In this document: positions 9,960 to 20,227 of the stretch, in pieces
Position numbering within the stretch: the stretch's first letter is position 1
Layout: every line of letters begins with the position of its first letter
Origin: Physella acuta
Lineage: Eukaryota; Mollusca; Gastropoda; Physidae
Length of the DNA: 64,000 bases
Direction of reading: 5' to 3'
Assembly (NCBI RefSeq): GCF_028476545.1
Contig: NW_026731657.1
Coordinates: 1,108,001-1,172,000 of the forward strand
Notes under the pieces: model-generated
Database searches by the model: none
Seen by the model: the letters and a program-made list of their open reading frames with translations, nothing else
What the model was told of the DNA's origin: nothing
Made by a program: the position numbers and the translations under genes

Positions 9960-10226
9960 CACTTAGGTTGACTTTAACATAAGCGATTAAACCAATAGTA
10001 AACCCATTTTTTAAAAATCTGGGGTGGAGATAAGCAACTTCTACTTTTTTGTTAAGATACTTGCTTCCTCCTCCATTAAAATGATATCACACACCTCAAT
10101 TGACCAAACCCTACCCTCAAATAACATTACACAACCGTTTAATTTGTTTGCGTTAATGTTTTTTCTTGGTAGCGTAGGTCAACTAGACATTGGTCAAGTA
10201 GAACCAAAATAATGCAGTGAAGAACT
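9960..10226 (+). repeat. Fragments of dispersed units
   Basis: 10,080-10,160 (ACACCTCAATTGACCAAACC, ACAACCGTTTAATTTG) resembles 31,010-31,060. GGTAGCGTAGGTCAACTAG at 10,169-10,187 recurs at 51,936-51,954 together with CATTGGTCAA and ATAATGCAGTGA. Confidence 0.5.
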
Positions 10227-10580
10227 GACCAATTACGTTATATGAGATCCTTTAAGTTTTCATAGCACTGTTGTAAAATGATATTTTTTAATGAGACTAA
10301 AAGATGCGCGATTTTGTGGAATGTAAAGGTGTTTTTTTTTTATGTTTTTTTTTTTTTTTCAGTAAAGCAAATGCCAACATATGTGTGAGTGCATTGGTCT
10401 GTAGAACCATTCAGAGGTTTAAATAACAACATTTACTTACAAGTGTTACGGTAATGATAATGGCAAATATGTGGTGAAACTGGGTTTTTACATGTAGAAA
10501 TATCAATAGGGTAACTATTTGAAATAACTGAATGGTTGTAAGGGCCTGACAAATGCGAAGAAAAGAAATTCATTAAAGTT
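10227..10580 (+). repeat. Right arm of the large inverted repeat
   Basis: Pairs with 8,445-8,812. The T-run at 10,330-10,359 matches the A-run at 8,660-8,700 on the other arm. The loop between the arms is about 1.4 kb and includes the MITE at 9,305. Confidence 0.65.
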
Positions 10581-11026
10581 TCAGAGAGAAGAGTCTGCAA
10601 CGTTTTTTAAACCGAATTCACCGCACTTGTTCTATTTGATTAATACACATCGAAACCGCGTTTATTTTTTACATACACATGTATTTTAAATACAAATCAA
10701 ATATTATTCTACATTATTTTATCACTTTTAAAAATAATTAATAATAAAAATTGTTTTAATTAATAAAATCCAGTCAGTTTTTATTACAATGTTTCCATTT
10801 TATTGAATGAACGTGGATTGTCAATTTAACACCTAATTATTTCCCTTATAAATTAAAAAAAAAAAGATTGAATGCTGTTGGTACATACTTGTACATACTT
10901 GTTTGCCTTGGTAGCACTAAAACAAAACCAATATGTACACCACAGTGAACTAATCTTATAGACACATATACAATGAACTAAAATAGAAAATATGTAATCG
11001 TGTAAGATTCGTAGGTGTTACGTTAA

Positions 11027-11410
11027 AGCGGGTCAGATGTAGCTACATATAAAGTTGTTTGTGAGTTCAATATGGCAGACATCATGTTGATACAATCCTT
11101 CATCAAGTTATTGAAACTGTAATTTAAAGCAGATACCACAATGGTCGGAGTACTCGGCATTCTGACTAAGATCAAAATGTAGTGTTAGTTATTTGTATTG
11201 CACGGAGGTCTTACCCTTGGCCGCAGTTTTTTTTTTTCTAAACTATGGCAGGTACCCGTCTGAGCTGGGTGAACTTAAGAACGTCATACAGATTTGAACC
11301 CGGGATGAGCGATTGTGGAATATAATGATCTAAATACATCTGCTATATAAACCATGTGTTACTGACGAAAATGTTAGGTGTATGGAAAGCAATCATTTGC
11401 TTTGTTCTTT
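11027..11410 (+). repeat. U2-like module, copy 4 (long form)
   Basis: AGCGGGTCAGATGTAGCTAC through GTGTATGGAAAGCAATCATT. The U2-like part (11,152-11,190) is shortened, keeping CTGACTAAGATCAAAATGTAG. Near the right end ATTTGAACCCGGG (11,294-11,306) reads on the minus strand as CCCGGGTTCAAAT, a good tRNA B-box. Confidence 0.7.
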
Positions 11411-11572
11411 ATTTTCTTCCAATGATTTGTAATTCGTCGTAAACATATTTAAATGCTTCAGCTAAGATTTCTGTCTCGTTCTATACTGCTAATATTTAAT
11501 TACGTTTCTTTTTAAGACATGCAAGATTGTCATACGTATGTGTACAGAAGCATTATTATGTGAAATAGTTAA

Positions 11573-13612
11573 CCCTTTCAGGACCAATGGACACCGGTGT
11601 CCCGCATTTTCAAATCATCACCAAATGAAATTGGAATAACATAGAGTTGTTGAATTTGCTTTAAAACATTTATTACATGATAGACTTAAAATAAATAAAG
11701 TTGCTTTCAGTATATATGAGATAGTTTTGTTGTCATATTTATGGGAACTTTTGCATTTTTAGACCACTCGCAAAGCTACAGTTTACATTTTTATATAAAC
11801 AATACTAACTGTAACAGAAAGAAATTACTGGCGGTTTTTCAAAGGTTTACTATTTAGGTATTATATTTACATTTGTTGTTCCTAATAGCTTTGCTTGTTT
11901 TTTTTAAAAAGTAATTTTGTTTGCTTGGGACATATATGTCCCTACGGTCCGGAAGGGAGCTAACTTTTTTTACAATGTTGCTAAGCATGAGTTTTGGCAT
12001 TAGAATACAAATAGTTGCAAAGCTTTTATTTACTATAACTGAACAAAATGCTGTGCAAATACTGTTTATTTACAATAAAGACTATGAAAACAACTTGATT
12101 CTTTATGAAAAAGATGTGAATTTTCTGTTGAAATGAGCCGACAAAGTAAGTGTAGAAGCTATAATCGAACGACTTGTTCAAGTCCAAGAGCTGATTGTCT
12201 CTACTACGATAAGGTCTACACCTTATTCTAGTCATTCTGTTTTGCATACATTGCATACTTCGTCAATGTCACATGCTATAGTGACTAATATTCCATCAAA
12301 ACTGCATGGTCCGCGCAGCATTTGTGAACATGCCGCGCTGTCATTTCGTAAAATACATGTTACCTTGTCTGAGATTTTTAGAACACCGCGCACAAAAAAT
12401 ATACGATGTACACTTGAGTTTTCCCCTGAGAGGGAGCGTTAATAGTTACAATTACCCCTCCGACATCCCCCACCCGATATTACCACCTCCGAGCAATTGC
12501 CCCTCGTCCAGTTATGGATAAGTTAGGACTAGGGTAAGGTTGGGGTTAGGGCTAGTTTTAGGGTTAAATGTAGATTTAGAGAAGGAGTTATGGGTTTTGT
12601 TAGGGTTAGCTATAGGCTTGGAGTTTGGGGTTAAGATCAGGGGTCTTCAGCATCGGTGGTGGGGGGGGGGGGAAGGGGGAATTGGACGGGGTGGTAATGT
12701 CCTAGACCGAAGCTGCCACATATCATTATCCTCAATAGAACTAGACGCCCAAAACATGAACAACCAAACGTTTTTGTGATAATTGAACATGGAGAATGGA
12801 GCAAGATATTGTTTTCAACTAGAGGCTTCTGAAAACACAGTTTCCAATAAAAGTTATTGACTATGGTTATAGGAAATTGACAATAGATGTTGATTGAAAT
12901 GAACATTCTAATGATTTTAGGCAATTAAATCCATGTTTCATACATTGATAATTTGTTGGCGAGATAATGATTTGGAGTCAAAAAGCCATTTATAGCTATA
13001 TTTGACAAGAATTCAACGCTGGCTACAATGCAAAACCAAGATTGAATATAGGCAAATGATAGCAAGAGCTCACATTTAGAGATTACATCAAAGAGATATC
13101 ACCTCAAGACCTGTTCGTAGAGGCAAGAATTTCACTTCAACCCCACCAGAGGTTGATAAATCAAAGAAAGAAAAACTTAGGAGTTATGCACAATGTGCAA
13201 CAGAAAAGATTGAGAACAGTGCGGACAATATGTATTATATCTACCATGTTCGTGTATGTTATATAACATCACGTAAGCGCTTCCATAAGCTCCATTCATA
13301 GATGACTATACTCTCATAAAGGACATAAATGTGTTCTCAATACTGATATTTTCAATTTCTTATGTACCAGAACAACTAACACAAGTTAGATCACTTTTAG
13401 AATAAACATATTGACATAACTCACAACATAACCTATTTTCGATAACTTTCCTTTGAGGACCGTAGGGACACATATGTCCCATGCTGTATCTCAAAAACTA
13501 TTTAAGATATCGGAAAACCGTTAACATTTTTGAAATCTACGTGTCATTTTACTACTAAATATGTGCACAGATATTTGAAATTATGCCTGTAATCCTTGTG
13601 GTCCTGAAGGGG
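11573..13612 (+). mobile_element. Decayed piggyBac-like DNA transposon
   Basis: The left end CCCTTTCAGGACC is preceded by TTAA (11,569-11,572). The right end GGTCCTGAAGGGG is followed by ATAA, one change from TTAA. TTAA targets and CCCTT ends are piggyBac hallmarks. Subterminal inverted repeats around GGGACATATATGTCCC (11,931-11,946) and GGACACATATGTCCC (13,467-13,481), both next to CCTACGGTCC or its complement, strengthen the call. Coding remnants are on the plus strand near the right end: about 13,070-13,110 suggests LTFRDYIKEI, and about 13,160-13,260 suggests a Cys-rich tail (SYAQCATEK, then ICxxC/VC fragments in shifted frames), as in piggyBac C-termini. Several frame changes make it inactive. 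12,520-12,660 holds low-complexity GGGTTAGGG-like sequence. Confidence 0.7.
12515..12645 (+). repeat. Degenerate GGGTTAG-like stretch
   Basis: Contains GGGTTAGGGCTAG, TTTTAGGGTTAAA and GTTAGGGTTAGC among other G/T-rich words. The spacing is irregular, so this is low-complexity or degraded telomere-like sequence inside the piggyBac relic rather than a telomere. Confidence 0.5.
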
Positions 13613-13619
13613 ATAATAT

Positions 13620-13770
13620 GAATGATTCATTTTGTATACATAAGAATAAAATTTCAGATATATTAAAATTAATGTAAAACCCTCCTTGCACCCTTTTTTC
13701 AATCTTTTTTTTTTCTTTTTGAAATCATTTGACCCTTTTTGCGCTCTGTCAAAAGTCTGTTATAAGCTAA
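13620..13770 (+). repeat. Flank paralogous to 25,410-25,558
   Basis: CATTTTGTATACAT, CTCCTTGC and GCGCTC...GTCTG.TATAAG.TAA occur in the same order at 25,410-25,558. There the sequence runs on without the Helitron that begins at 13,771. Confidence 0.6.
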
Positions 13771-13870
13771 CTAGCCATCGTTACCCGTTAGACGGGCAAT
13801 TTTGGTGACTTTTAGCTCTCTTCTCTTTACAAAAAGACTACCCGGTTTTTCTTTTATATATTTATCTACG
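13771..13870 (-). mobile_element. Helitron 3' terminus with empty-site support
   Basis: On the minus strand: GAGAGCTAAAA, CACCAAAATTGCCCG, a hairpin (13,784-13,796), then CTAG (13,771-13,774) followed by T in the host. The host sequence up to TAAGCTAA matches 25,551-25,558 (TAAGTTAA), which continues TTAAACG, so the insertion fell between A and T as Helitrons require. The 5' end, which would lie at higher coordinates, is not located. Confidence 0.7.
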
Positions 13871-14330
13871 GGTAGCGGCATTTAAAACTGTCCGGAGTAG
13901 GGTGTGGGGGATGTGTGTGCGTGTGGGTGTGGTGGAGTTGGGGGTAGCGGATACTGGTTTTCATATACATTTTTTTATGAATTACTTTGTTCAATTTTGT
14001 TCGGAGGTGAAAGAGGATGAAACGGTAGACAAGCCTAAAGTAACTATATGTATCTACTTACATTATACCATTTTCTAATCATTTTCTGGTTGATAGTATT
14101 TTGTTCTATCTCAAAAGGGAAAAATAATTATTTCGGGCTTCTATTGCTACATAAAGTCATACAAATAACTTTAATGCTCATTGTTTAATGCCCTTTAACG
14201 ATTTATCAAAAAATAAATGCGTTAAAATATTGTTAATATGTAAATCAAACCTCGTGAAACTTCAGATTAGTTTTTCTCAAAACTACATTTAGGGAGATAG
14301 AACAAGATAATAATGGGGGGACGTAAATAA
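13871..14330. other. No gene seen; G/T-rich low-complexity patch
   Basis: A G/T-rich patch (13,900-13,955) is followed by ordinary AT-rich sequence. It may be the body of the Helitron whose 3' end is at 13,771. Confidence 0.35.
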
Positions 14331-14700
14331 CTGTATTGTGTTATTAATGGCTTCAAAATTAAACACATATTTTACAAACACATATTTACCAAGCCAATGA
14401 TATATTTATCTTAAACGTTTACTAAAGATTCTGCCATTTTTTGCAGGCCTAAATCACCTAAGATGTTTTATATAGACAAAGATAAATTCTTAAATATCAT
14501 ATTTTAATACACGGTCAGGGTGGCTCAAAATTGAGTTATCTATTTCAACTTTACTGACATATGTCCTGACAAGATCATATAGGTCTCAAGACAACAACAT
14601 TCAAATAAATAGACATAATCACGAATGGCGTGTGAGTGTTCATAGGTAGTGTTATGGGTATATAATGGAGATATTTGAAGGTTTATTTCATACGTATGGG
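14331..14700 (+). repeat. Dispersed unit paralogous to 56,845-57,290
   Basis: TTAATGGCTTCAAAATTA, TTTTTTGCAGGCC, CAGGGTGGCTCAAAATTGAG and CACGAATGGCGTGT occur in order in both. Confidence 0.7.
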
Positions 14701-14753
14701 AGGAAAATACAAATGTATTGTGTTTCGCGGTATTTCCGAAGTTTTTACTCTTA

Positions 14754-15151
14754 GGGTCGGCGTGGTAGAGTCGGTAAAGCACATGGTTACTAAACCAAAA
14801 AGCCCCGAGTACGAACCCTCGGGCAGTTTAGGCTCGTTAGCTGGGGACAGAATCTTTTCTAGGAGAAACAACTCCAAAATCAAACAACTGCTGCCTTGTA
14901 GTGTGTTCTTGGTTGGAAAAAGGCTATGGAAACAAATCCAAAAAGAAAAGCAGGCTGAAATCGGAGTCAATGGCCTCAATGGCGCATAACCAGTTGACAC
15001 GTAATCCTTAATTGTGATGGAAGCATGGTCGAGTTGGCAAAAGCTCATGGTTGATAAATTCGAAAAAAGTCTCGAGTTCAAATCCTCTGTCAGATAAGGC
15101 TCGATCCCTCCCAACACTAATAATTAAGAACGAAGAAGAAGAAGAAAGAAG
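14754..15151 (+). mobile_element. Dimeric tRNA-derived SINE, copy 1
   Basis: Head 1 (14,754-14,825) has an A-box-like TGGTAGAGTCGGTAAAGC and a B-box-like GAGTACGAACCCTCG. Head 2 (15,020-15,090) has CATGGTCGAGTTGGCAAAAG and CTCGAGTTCAAATCC. Between them lies a roughly 190-bp body (AACTCCAAAATCAAACAACT, GCCTTGTAGTGTGTTCTTGG). The 3' tail is a GAA repeat. RNA polymerase III would start from head 1. This copy has an extra word (GAAATCGGAGTCAA) against 18,205-18,557. Target duplications are not obvious. Open frames across it on both strands are artefacts. Confidence 0.82.
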
Positions 15152-15930
15152 ATTAATATGAGGCTGTTAATTTCTGGCATAAGTGAATATGAAATAGAAT
15201 GTGTCTTCTAACTCAGTTGAAAGGAACCGAGTTAGTTTAATGAAGTTAATAGTAACCGAAAATCGTTTATTTTTACATAAGTCAAGCTACGTGTATGGAT
15301 GGTGGGGGGATGGGGGGCAGGGGGGGGTAGTTATATACGGTCATCGGGTGACTGCCTGTTGTGTGATGCGAAATTTGACCCGTGCTTAAACACGACAAGT
15401 TAAAAGACTCAGCTGTTTACTCGACTACACAATGTATCCATGTCATGTCAAATTGAATCAACATATTAAAAAAAATGCACGATATTCACAATTCAGGATA
15501 TATGAAGCATATATCACATCCAACACACGATATACCCAACTCACGACATGTCCAAATCCGGATATACCAAACTTATATTATACAAAACTCACGATTTAAC
15601 AAACTCGGAATATTCCCAAATTATGAAATACCTACTAAAGTATACCTAAAAACGATGTAAGGGGTTTTGGAAATTATATTGTAAACTTGATACACACAAT
15701 CAAAATTAAGACTAGAATATTCCATTCGTTAAAGTTGTGCTATATTTTTTTTTTTTTTTTTACATTTGAATCTATAATCTACGAACAAAAAAGACGATAT
15801 TAACCCACATGTCACCAATTGCAATTCACAGGTCACCAATTGTAGTTCAAAGATCACCAATTGTAGCCAATATGTCACTATCATTAGCCCTCATGTCTCC
15901 AACAGTTGGATATGTGTAAAAAAAACAACA
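15152..15930 (+). repeat. Dispersed unit paralogous to 55,850-56,710
   Basis: GAGGCTGTTAATTTCTG, TAACTCAGTTGAAAGGAAC and CATAAGTCAAGCTAC are followed by a CACGATATACCCAACTCACG-rich segment, a T-run, and a set of CACCAATTGTAGTCCAA-like words about 20 bp apart (15,805-15,870). The order is identical in the paralog. Partial copies: 39,540-39,800 (+), 40,020-40,150 (-), 59,855-59,985 (-). Confidence 0.7.
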
Positions 15931-16300
15931 TATTGCACTATCGTCTCCATAAAGAAAAAAAAAAAAACTTCTGTCGCCCTCTCTACCCGTACCCAACTCC
16001 TGCATATGAATAGTTAAAGTAGAAGTAAGACATGTTTGTGTTGTGTTTTCTTCTGTATTTGTGTATGCGTTTGCGTTTAGTTTTGTTCTGTTCACATTTT
16101 AAAAAGATTCACCGAGGCGGAGCACGGGTATGCAGCTTGTCTTTAATTAATTGCGTTAGCTGACACGTTTGTGTCTCTCTTAATTTAACTTGATAAAAGC
16201 CAGAATAGCTAGACTTACTAGTGATGTGCTATTGTAATTGTGGTAACTGAACCTACTTAACATACAGCTGACGGATTTTGTTCACATAGATGTCCGCAAA
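15931..16300. other. No feature recognised
   Basis: A-run followed by mixed sequence leading into the 35-bp array. I found no gene or repeat boundary. Confidence 0.4.
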
Positions 16301-16304
16301 AAAA

Positions 16305-16908
16305 GCCTATCAGTCTGGATTGTATAACCATATTAATTTTAGTTACAGTCAGGATGGTATAACCATATTAATTTTGGTAACAGTCAGGATTGTATAACCA
16401 CATTAAAATTAGTAACAATCATGATTTTATAACCATATTAATTTTAGTAACAGTCAGGATTATATAACCGTATTAATTTTAGTAACAGTCAGAAATGTAT
16501 AACCATGTTAATTTTAGTAACAGTCAGGATTGTATAACCATGTTAATTTTAGTAACAGTCAGGATTGTATAACCATATTAATTTTAGTAACAGTCAGGAT
16601 TGTGTAACCATATTAATTTTAGTAACAGTCAGGATTGTATAACACTATTAATTTTAGTAACAGTCAGGATTGTAAAACCATATTAATTTTAGTAACAGTC
16701 AGGATTGTATAACCATATTAATTTTAGTAACAGTCAGGATTGTATAACCATATTAATTTCAGTAACAGTCAGGATGGTATAACCATATTAATTTTAGTAA
16801 CAGTCAGGATTGTATAACCATATTAATTTTAGTAACAGTCAGGATTATATAACCATATTAATTTTAGTAACAGTCAGGATTGTATAACCATATTAATTTT
16901 AGTAACAC
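16305..16908 (+). repeat. 35-bp minisatellite, about 17 units
   Basis: Unit: GTAACAGTCAGGATTGTATA then ACCATATTAATTTTA, head to tail with few substitutions. Units are contiguous with no unique spacers, so this is not CRISPR-like. A single residual AATTTTAGTAACAC at 31,199-31,212 marks the same position in an unexpanded paralog. Confidence 0.92.
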
Positions 16909-17228
16909 CGCGCATGATTTTGAGAGTATTTGTTGGACCTCTCGAATACCTTTGAGACTATTCTCGCCTGAGTCCATTGATCCCGATCCATAATAGTTGT
17001 TAGATTAAGTTCCAGACACACATTTTATTTTAATAAAAAATAGTTATTAATCAAGAGTACCTAAACCACAGGTATCAATTTTGTTTAAACCGACTTGATC
17101 GTTTGTGCTTGAAAAAAGTAAGCAAACTCAATACAGTTTTCCTTTATTTGCAAATACACACATGTTCGAAAACGCAGCATGCATTCACTACAAATTTCAG
17201 ATTTGTGTACAGCTTGTTATTTTGTAAA
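16905..17228 (+). repeat. Block duplicated at 31,206-31,524
   Basis: Begins ACACCGCGCATGATTTTGAG and ends TACAGCTTGTTATTTTGTAA. Differences are few, so this is among the younger duplications in the window. A more diverged relative with TTTAACCGACTTAATTG lies near 28,460. Confidence 0.85.
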
Positions 17229-17245
17229 TATGCGTATACTGTACA

Positions 17246-18204
17246 TGCCCGATTTAATAGTTTGTTTAACCCGTGTTAGCAACTCTGACACGGGTATATG
17301 AAATAATCAACAGTTTATGCCGATGTTAACCATGTTACGTATGGTTATGTTTTATGAACATTACATATATTTTGAAGTAATAGATTGCTTGGTACTCAAT
17401 AAAGTATTTAAGGCCAACAAAACGTACATAATAATTCGCTGGGAATACAGTAACAGTCAATATCAATAGTGGCGATGTTCTATCGGCTCACGTTTGAATC
17501 AAATAGCCAAATATTACATAAACAATGTAAACTATTATAAGTTTATATCAAACACATTTATGCTATACCCAGTCGATCATGAATCTACCCAGGGACTAAA
17601 TACCACAATCTAACACATCCAACCTTCACATAGACACACTACCCCAGACAACGCAGTTTAATATATCATTGACATCTTGTTTACATGACGGTTGAATTAG
17701 AGGTACACCAGATTTACCCCCATATATTGACACACCGCATTCTATGCTGCTATTACGTGATCAGCAACAACACGATCTTAACGTAGCATCAACAACAAAC
17801 TTGTTAAATCGATGTATGTTTTCCTAAACTTAGACAATTCAGCCTATTGTTTTTTCAGTCATTTAGAACAATTTATCTACATTAAATTTTCAGATATTTT
17901 GAACTCGAAAAACCTTGTAGTAAAAGAGATCATAACTAATTACGTATATAACAACCTATTATAAAAAACAATTAATTACACATTGCAACCAATGCAATGA
18001 CAGCATCAAACATAAAAAAAAAATTGTTCGCAATTAAACAATTAATTATGTTGTTAAATAAGTTGTTTATATATATAAATAGTCTTATTATAGGCGCTTC
18101 GAACAGGGCGGTTTTGGCTACAAGTGGTTTCCAGGTAGCGATGCTTTTAAGTTGTTTTTTTTTACCACATGTGCTTTGCTCAGGTGTGGTTTGACTACAC
18201 AGGT
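17246..18204 (+). repeat. Block duplicated at 46,690-47,756
   Basis: Starts TTAATAGTTTGTTTAACCCG and ends GTGGTTTGACTACACAGGT. It includes ATTCGCTGGGAATACAGTAA and GATGTTCTATCGGCTCACG, which are nearly identical in the two places. 46.7 kb has an extra T-rich insertion near 47,480-47,560. A weak third copy lies at 38,160-38,270. Confidence 0.85.
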
Positions 18205-18557
18205 AGGGGTCGGGGTGGTCGAGTCGGTAAAAGCTCATGGTTGCTATACCGAAAACCCTCGGGCAGATGAGGCTCGTTAGCTGGGGACAGCCACTCTTCT
18301 AGAAGAGACAACTCCAAAATCAAGCAACTGTTGCCTTGTAGTTTGTTCTTGGTAGGACAAAGGCTATGGAAGCAAATCCAAAAAGAAAAGCAGCCTCGAT
18401 GGCGCATAACCAGTTGACACGTAATCCTTAATTGTGATGGAAGCATGGTCAAGTCGGCAAAGCTCATGGTTGATAATTCGAAAAAAAAGTCTCGAGTTCA
18501 AACCCTCTGGTATATAAAACACTAAAAATTAAGAACGAAGAAGAAGAGGAAGTAGTA
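18205..18557 (+). mobile_element. Dimeric tRNA-derived SINE, copy 2, with TSD
   Basis: 353 bp with the same two-headed layout as 14,754-15,151: head 1 TGGTCGAGTCGGTAAAAGC, a body with CTTCTAGAAGAGACAACTCC, head 2 TGGTCAAGTCGGCAAAGC with CTCGAGTTCAAACCC, then a GAAGAAGAGGAAG tail. A 12-bp target duplication GACTACACAGGT sits at 18,193-18,204 and 18,558-18,569. The unoccupied form of this site is intact at 47,744-47,755. A long variable target duplication plus tail is what LINE-driven retroposition leaves. Confidence 0.92.
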
Positions 18558-18571
18558 GACTACACAGGTGT

Positions 18572-18599
18572 TATATATATATATATATATATATATATA
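18572..18599. repeat. (TA)n microsatellite
   Basis: 28 bp of uninterrupted TA. The paralogous position at 47,838-47,948 carries a tract about three times longer. Confidence 0.95.
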
Positions 18600-18603
18600 C
18601 GTT

Positions 18604-18692
18604 TTCCCGAAAGACACCTGCCCGATTGCCGTTTGCCCGAAGGTCGATATCCCGAATGCGACAAATACCCGAATGGACACTTGCCCGATGCG
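18604..18692 (+). repeat. TGCCCGAATG-type degenerate repeat cluster
   Basis: Five to six TGCCCGA/CCCGAA words 15-20 bp apart (CCTGCCCGATTGCCGTTTG, GAATGGACACTTGCCCGATG). A longer version is at 47,955-48,080. Clusters of this kind occur near the ends of some DNA transposons, but I cannot place this one in a family. Confidence 0.7.
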
Positions 18693-18693
18693 T

Positions 18694-18925
18694 CAGATGC
18701 ACCGATTCTCTTCTCAACCGTTGGACTAAGATCAAATTGTTCTATCTGTTATGGGTTATGTACGCAGTCAGGTAACCCATCTGAGCTGGGTGGACTTAAG
18801 GGCGTTCTAAAAACTTGACTACGGGACCCGAACTTAAGACATTCAGATGACCAATCGTTAGATATAAAGGTCTAAAATAGTTGTTGTATGTAAAATGTTG
18901 TGTTACTGACTGGATACTAGACTTT
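18694..18925 (+). repeat. U2-like module, copy 5 (right half)
   Basis: Begins at GCACCGATTCTCTTCTC, directly after the CCCGAATG cluster. The U2-like part is 18,704-18,750 (GACTAAGATCAAATTGTTCT). It continues to TGTTACTGACTGGATA. Confidence 0.7.
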
Positions 18926-19436
18926 AGCGTTATGTATACTTACAATTTTAGAGTAAATGTATATACTCCCTGGATCATTGTCACGTAGTTGCATTGTTAC
19001 TGCTTAGAGACACCAACGGCAAGAATTGTTGAACCAGATCTTTAGTGTTGTTGAGTTCGTCATCACTTGGTCATGTCGTAGTCATTAGGCTACGTAACCA
19101 ATTATTACCACTTTAATTACAATTCAGTGGGACCTAGTGACAAATATACGCCATGTTGTTTTGTTGTTGTTTTTTTGTTTGTTATCAATGGGAATCCTGT
19201 TAAAACACTTGATTTCGTTCTAAAACTGTTATGTCTCCCTTTCTAAGAGACTTGAATTATGTTTAAGTGAGATAAAACGAGAACGTACAAGTCCTTTTGT
19301 GTGTATTTTCAGGATTAGTCTGGGATTTCCGAATAAATGTTGTATAAGTAATGATGAAGTATTCATGAAACAAATCTAAAAGGAACATTGATTCGGAGGT
19401 GCCAAAGGGAATTGGCGAGGCGGGGTGGGTGGGGGG
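18926..19436 (+). repeat. Dispersed unit, unoccupied paralog of the 4,370-4,687 flank
   Basis: ACCAATTATTACCACTTTAA, ACTTGATTTCGTTCTAAAAC and GAGATAAAACGAGAACGTAC match 4,420-4,590. At 19,434-19,446 the sequence GTGTTTATGTCGATAG runs through the point where 4,688-5,583 carries a hAT. Confidence 0.7.
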
Positions 19437-20037
19437 TAGTGTTTATGTCGATAGTAAAAGTTTTATACAATTAACAAAAAAAAAAAAGGAAATAAGCTGT
19501 AATGCGTGGCAAAAAAAAGCAATTGTTATTTAGACTTCATCTCATGTCTTTAAAATAGGTTACACACATCGTCAAGGTGTTTATATTTCACTGACATAAA
19601 TAATTTAAATATAAAACAAAGGCAGTCAATAATCAATTTTAATTACCTTTTTAATATTATAAATTGTTAATTATTATACATGTAAGAGCATATGCGAGTA
19701 TTATTTGTTTTTCCTATTCATTTTATGTACTTGATTTGTTAATTAAATGCGTATTTACTTCCCCTGCTAAAAATTTCAGAACAATATTGGAAAAAAAAAA
19801 AAAAAAAAAAAAAACAATACAATATAACACTTACTTTGCTCAACGTGACTAATAGTAAAACTTTCAGAACGAGATTGAAAAAAAATACAATATAACTTAC
19901 CTTACTATACTCATTATTTTGTTTTGTAATTCGATGCTAGAAATGTTACTAACATTTAGACACATAAAAAAAAAACTAAATTAAAAAAAAAACCAAATAG
20001 AAAATATGTATGTATGATATATAGTGGCTATGTAGAG
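19437..20037 (+). repeat. Dispersed unit, unoccupied paralog of 5,584-6,630
   Basis: Contains GTCGATAGTAAAAGTTTT, an A-run, CTTCATCTCATGTCTTT, TACTTCCCCTGCTAAAA and TTGTTTTGTAATTCGATGCTAG. CTTACTATACTCATTA near 19,900-19,915 is the empty version of the hAT site at 5,967. Confidence 0.65.
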
Positions 20038-20215
20038 AGCTGGTCAGATGTGGCTCAATCTAAAGTTGTGTGTGACTTCAATAAGGCAGAGATTATGTTA
20101 ATACAATCATTAATCAGTTATTGAAACTGTCATTTAAAGCAGACAACACAATGGTCGGAGTAGTCGAGTGATTGAATGCAGCATTTCACTTCTCGGCCTT
20201 TTAACTAAAATTAAA
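20038..20215 (+). repeat. U2-like module, copy 6
   Basis: Runs from GAGCTGGTCAGATGTGGCTC. The U2-like stretch CACTTCTCGGCCTTTTAACT (20,182-20,212) is cut short, and the next module copy starts 13 bp later, so two copies lie almost head to tail. Confidence 0.7.
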
Positions 20216-20227
20216 CAATAAAATGTC

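Noticed and set aside
12515-12645. Interstitial telomere (TTAGGG-like words)
   Set aside because: The spacing is irregular and it lies within a decayed transposon. No run of consecutive exact hexamers is present.
14754-14825. Functional tRNA gene
   Set aside because: A- and B-box-like words are present, but acceptor ends do not pair and the segment repeats as part of a SINE.
14675-15117. 104- and 144-codon frames on opposite strands
   Set aside because: Both are translations of the tRNA-derived SINE, and the second SINE copy does not preserve them.
16305-16908. Regular repeats suggesting a CRISPR array
   Set aside because: Units are contiguous with no unique spacers, and the context is an animal genome. 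It is a minisatellite.
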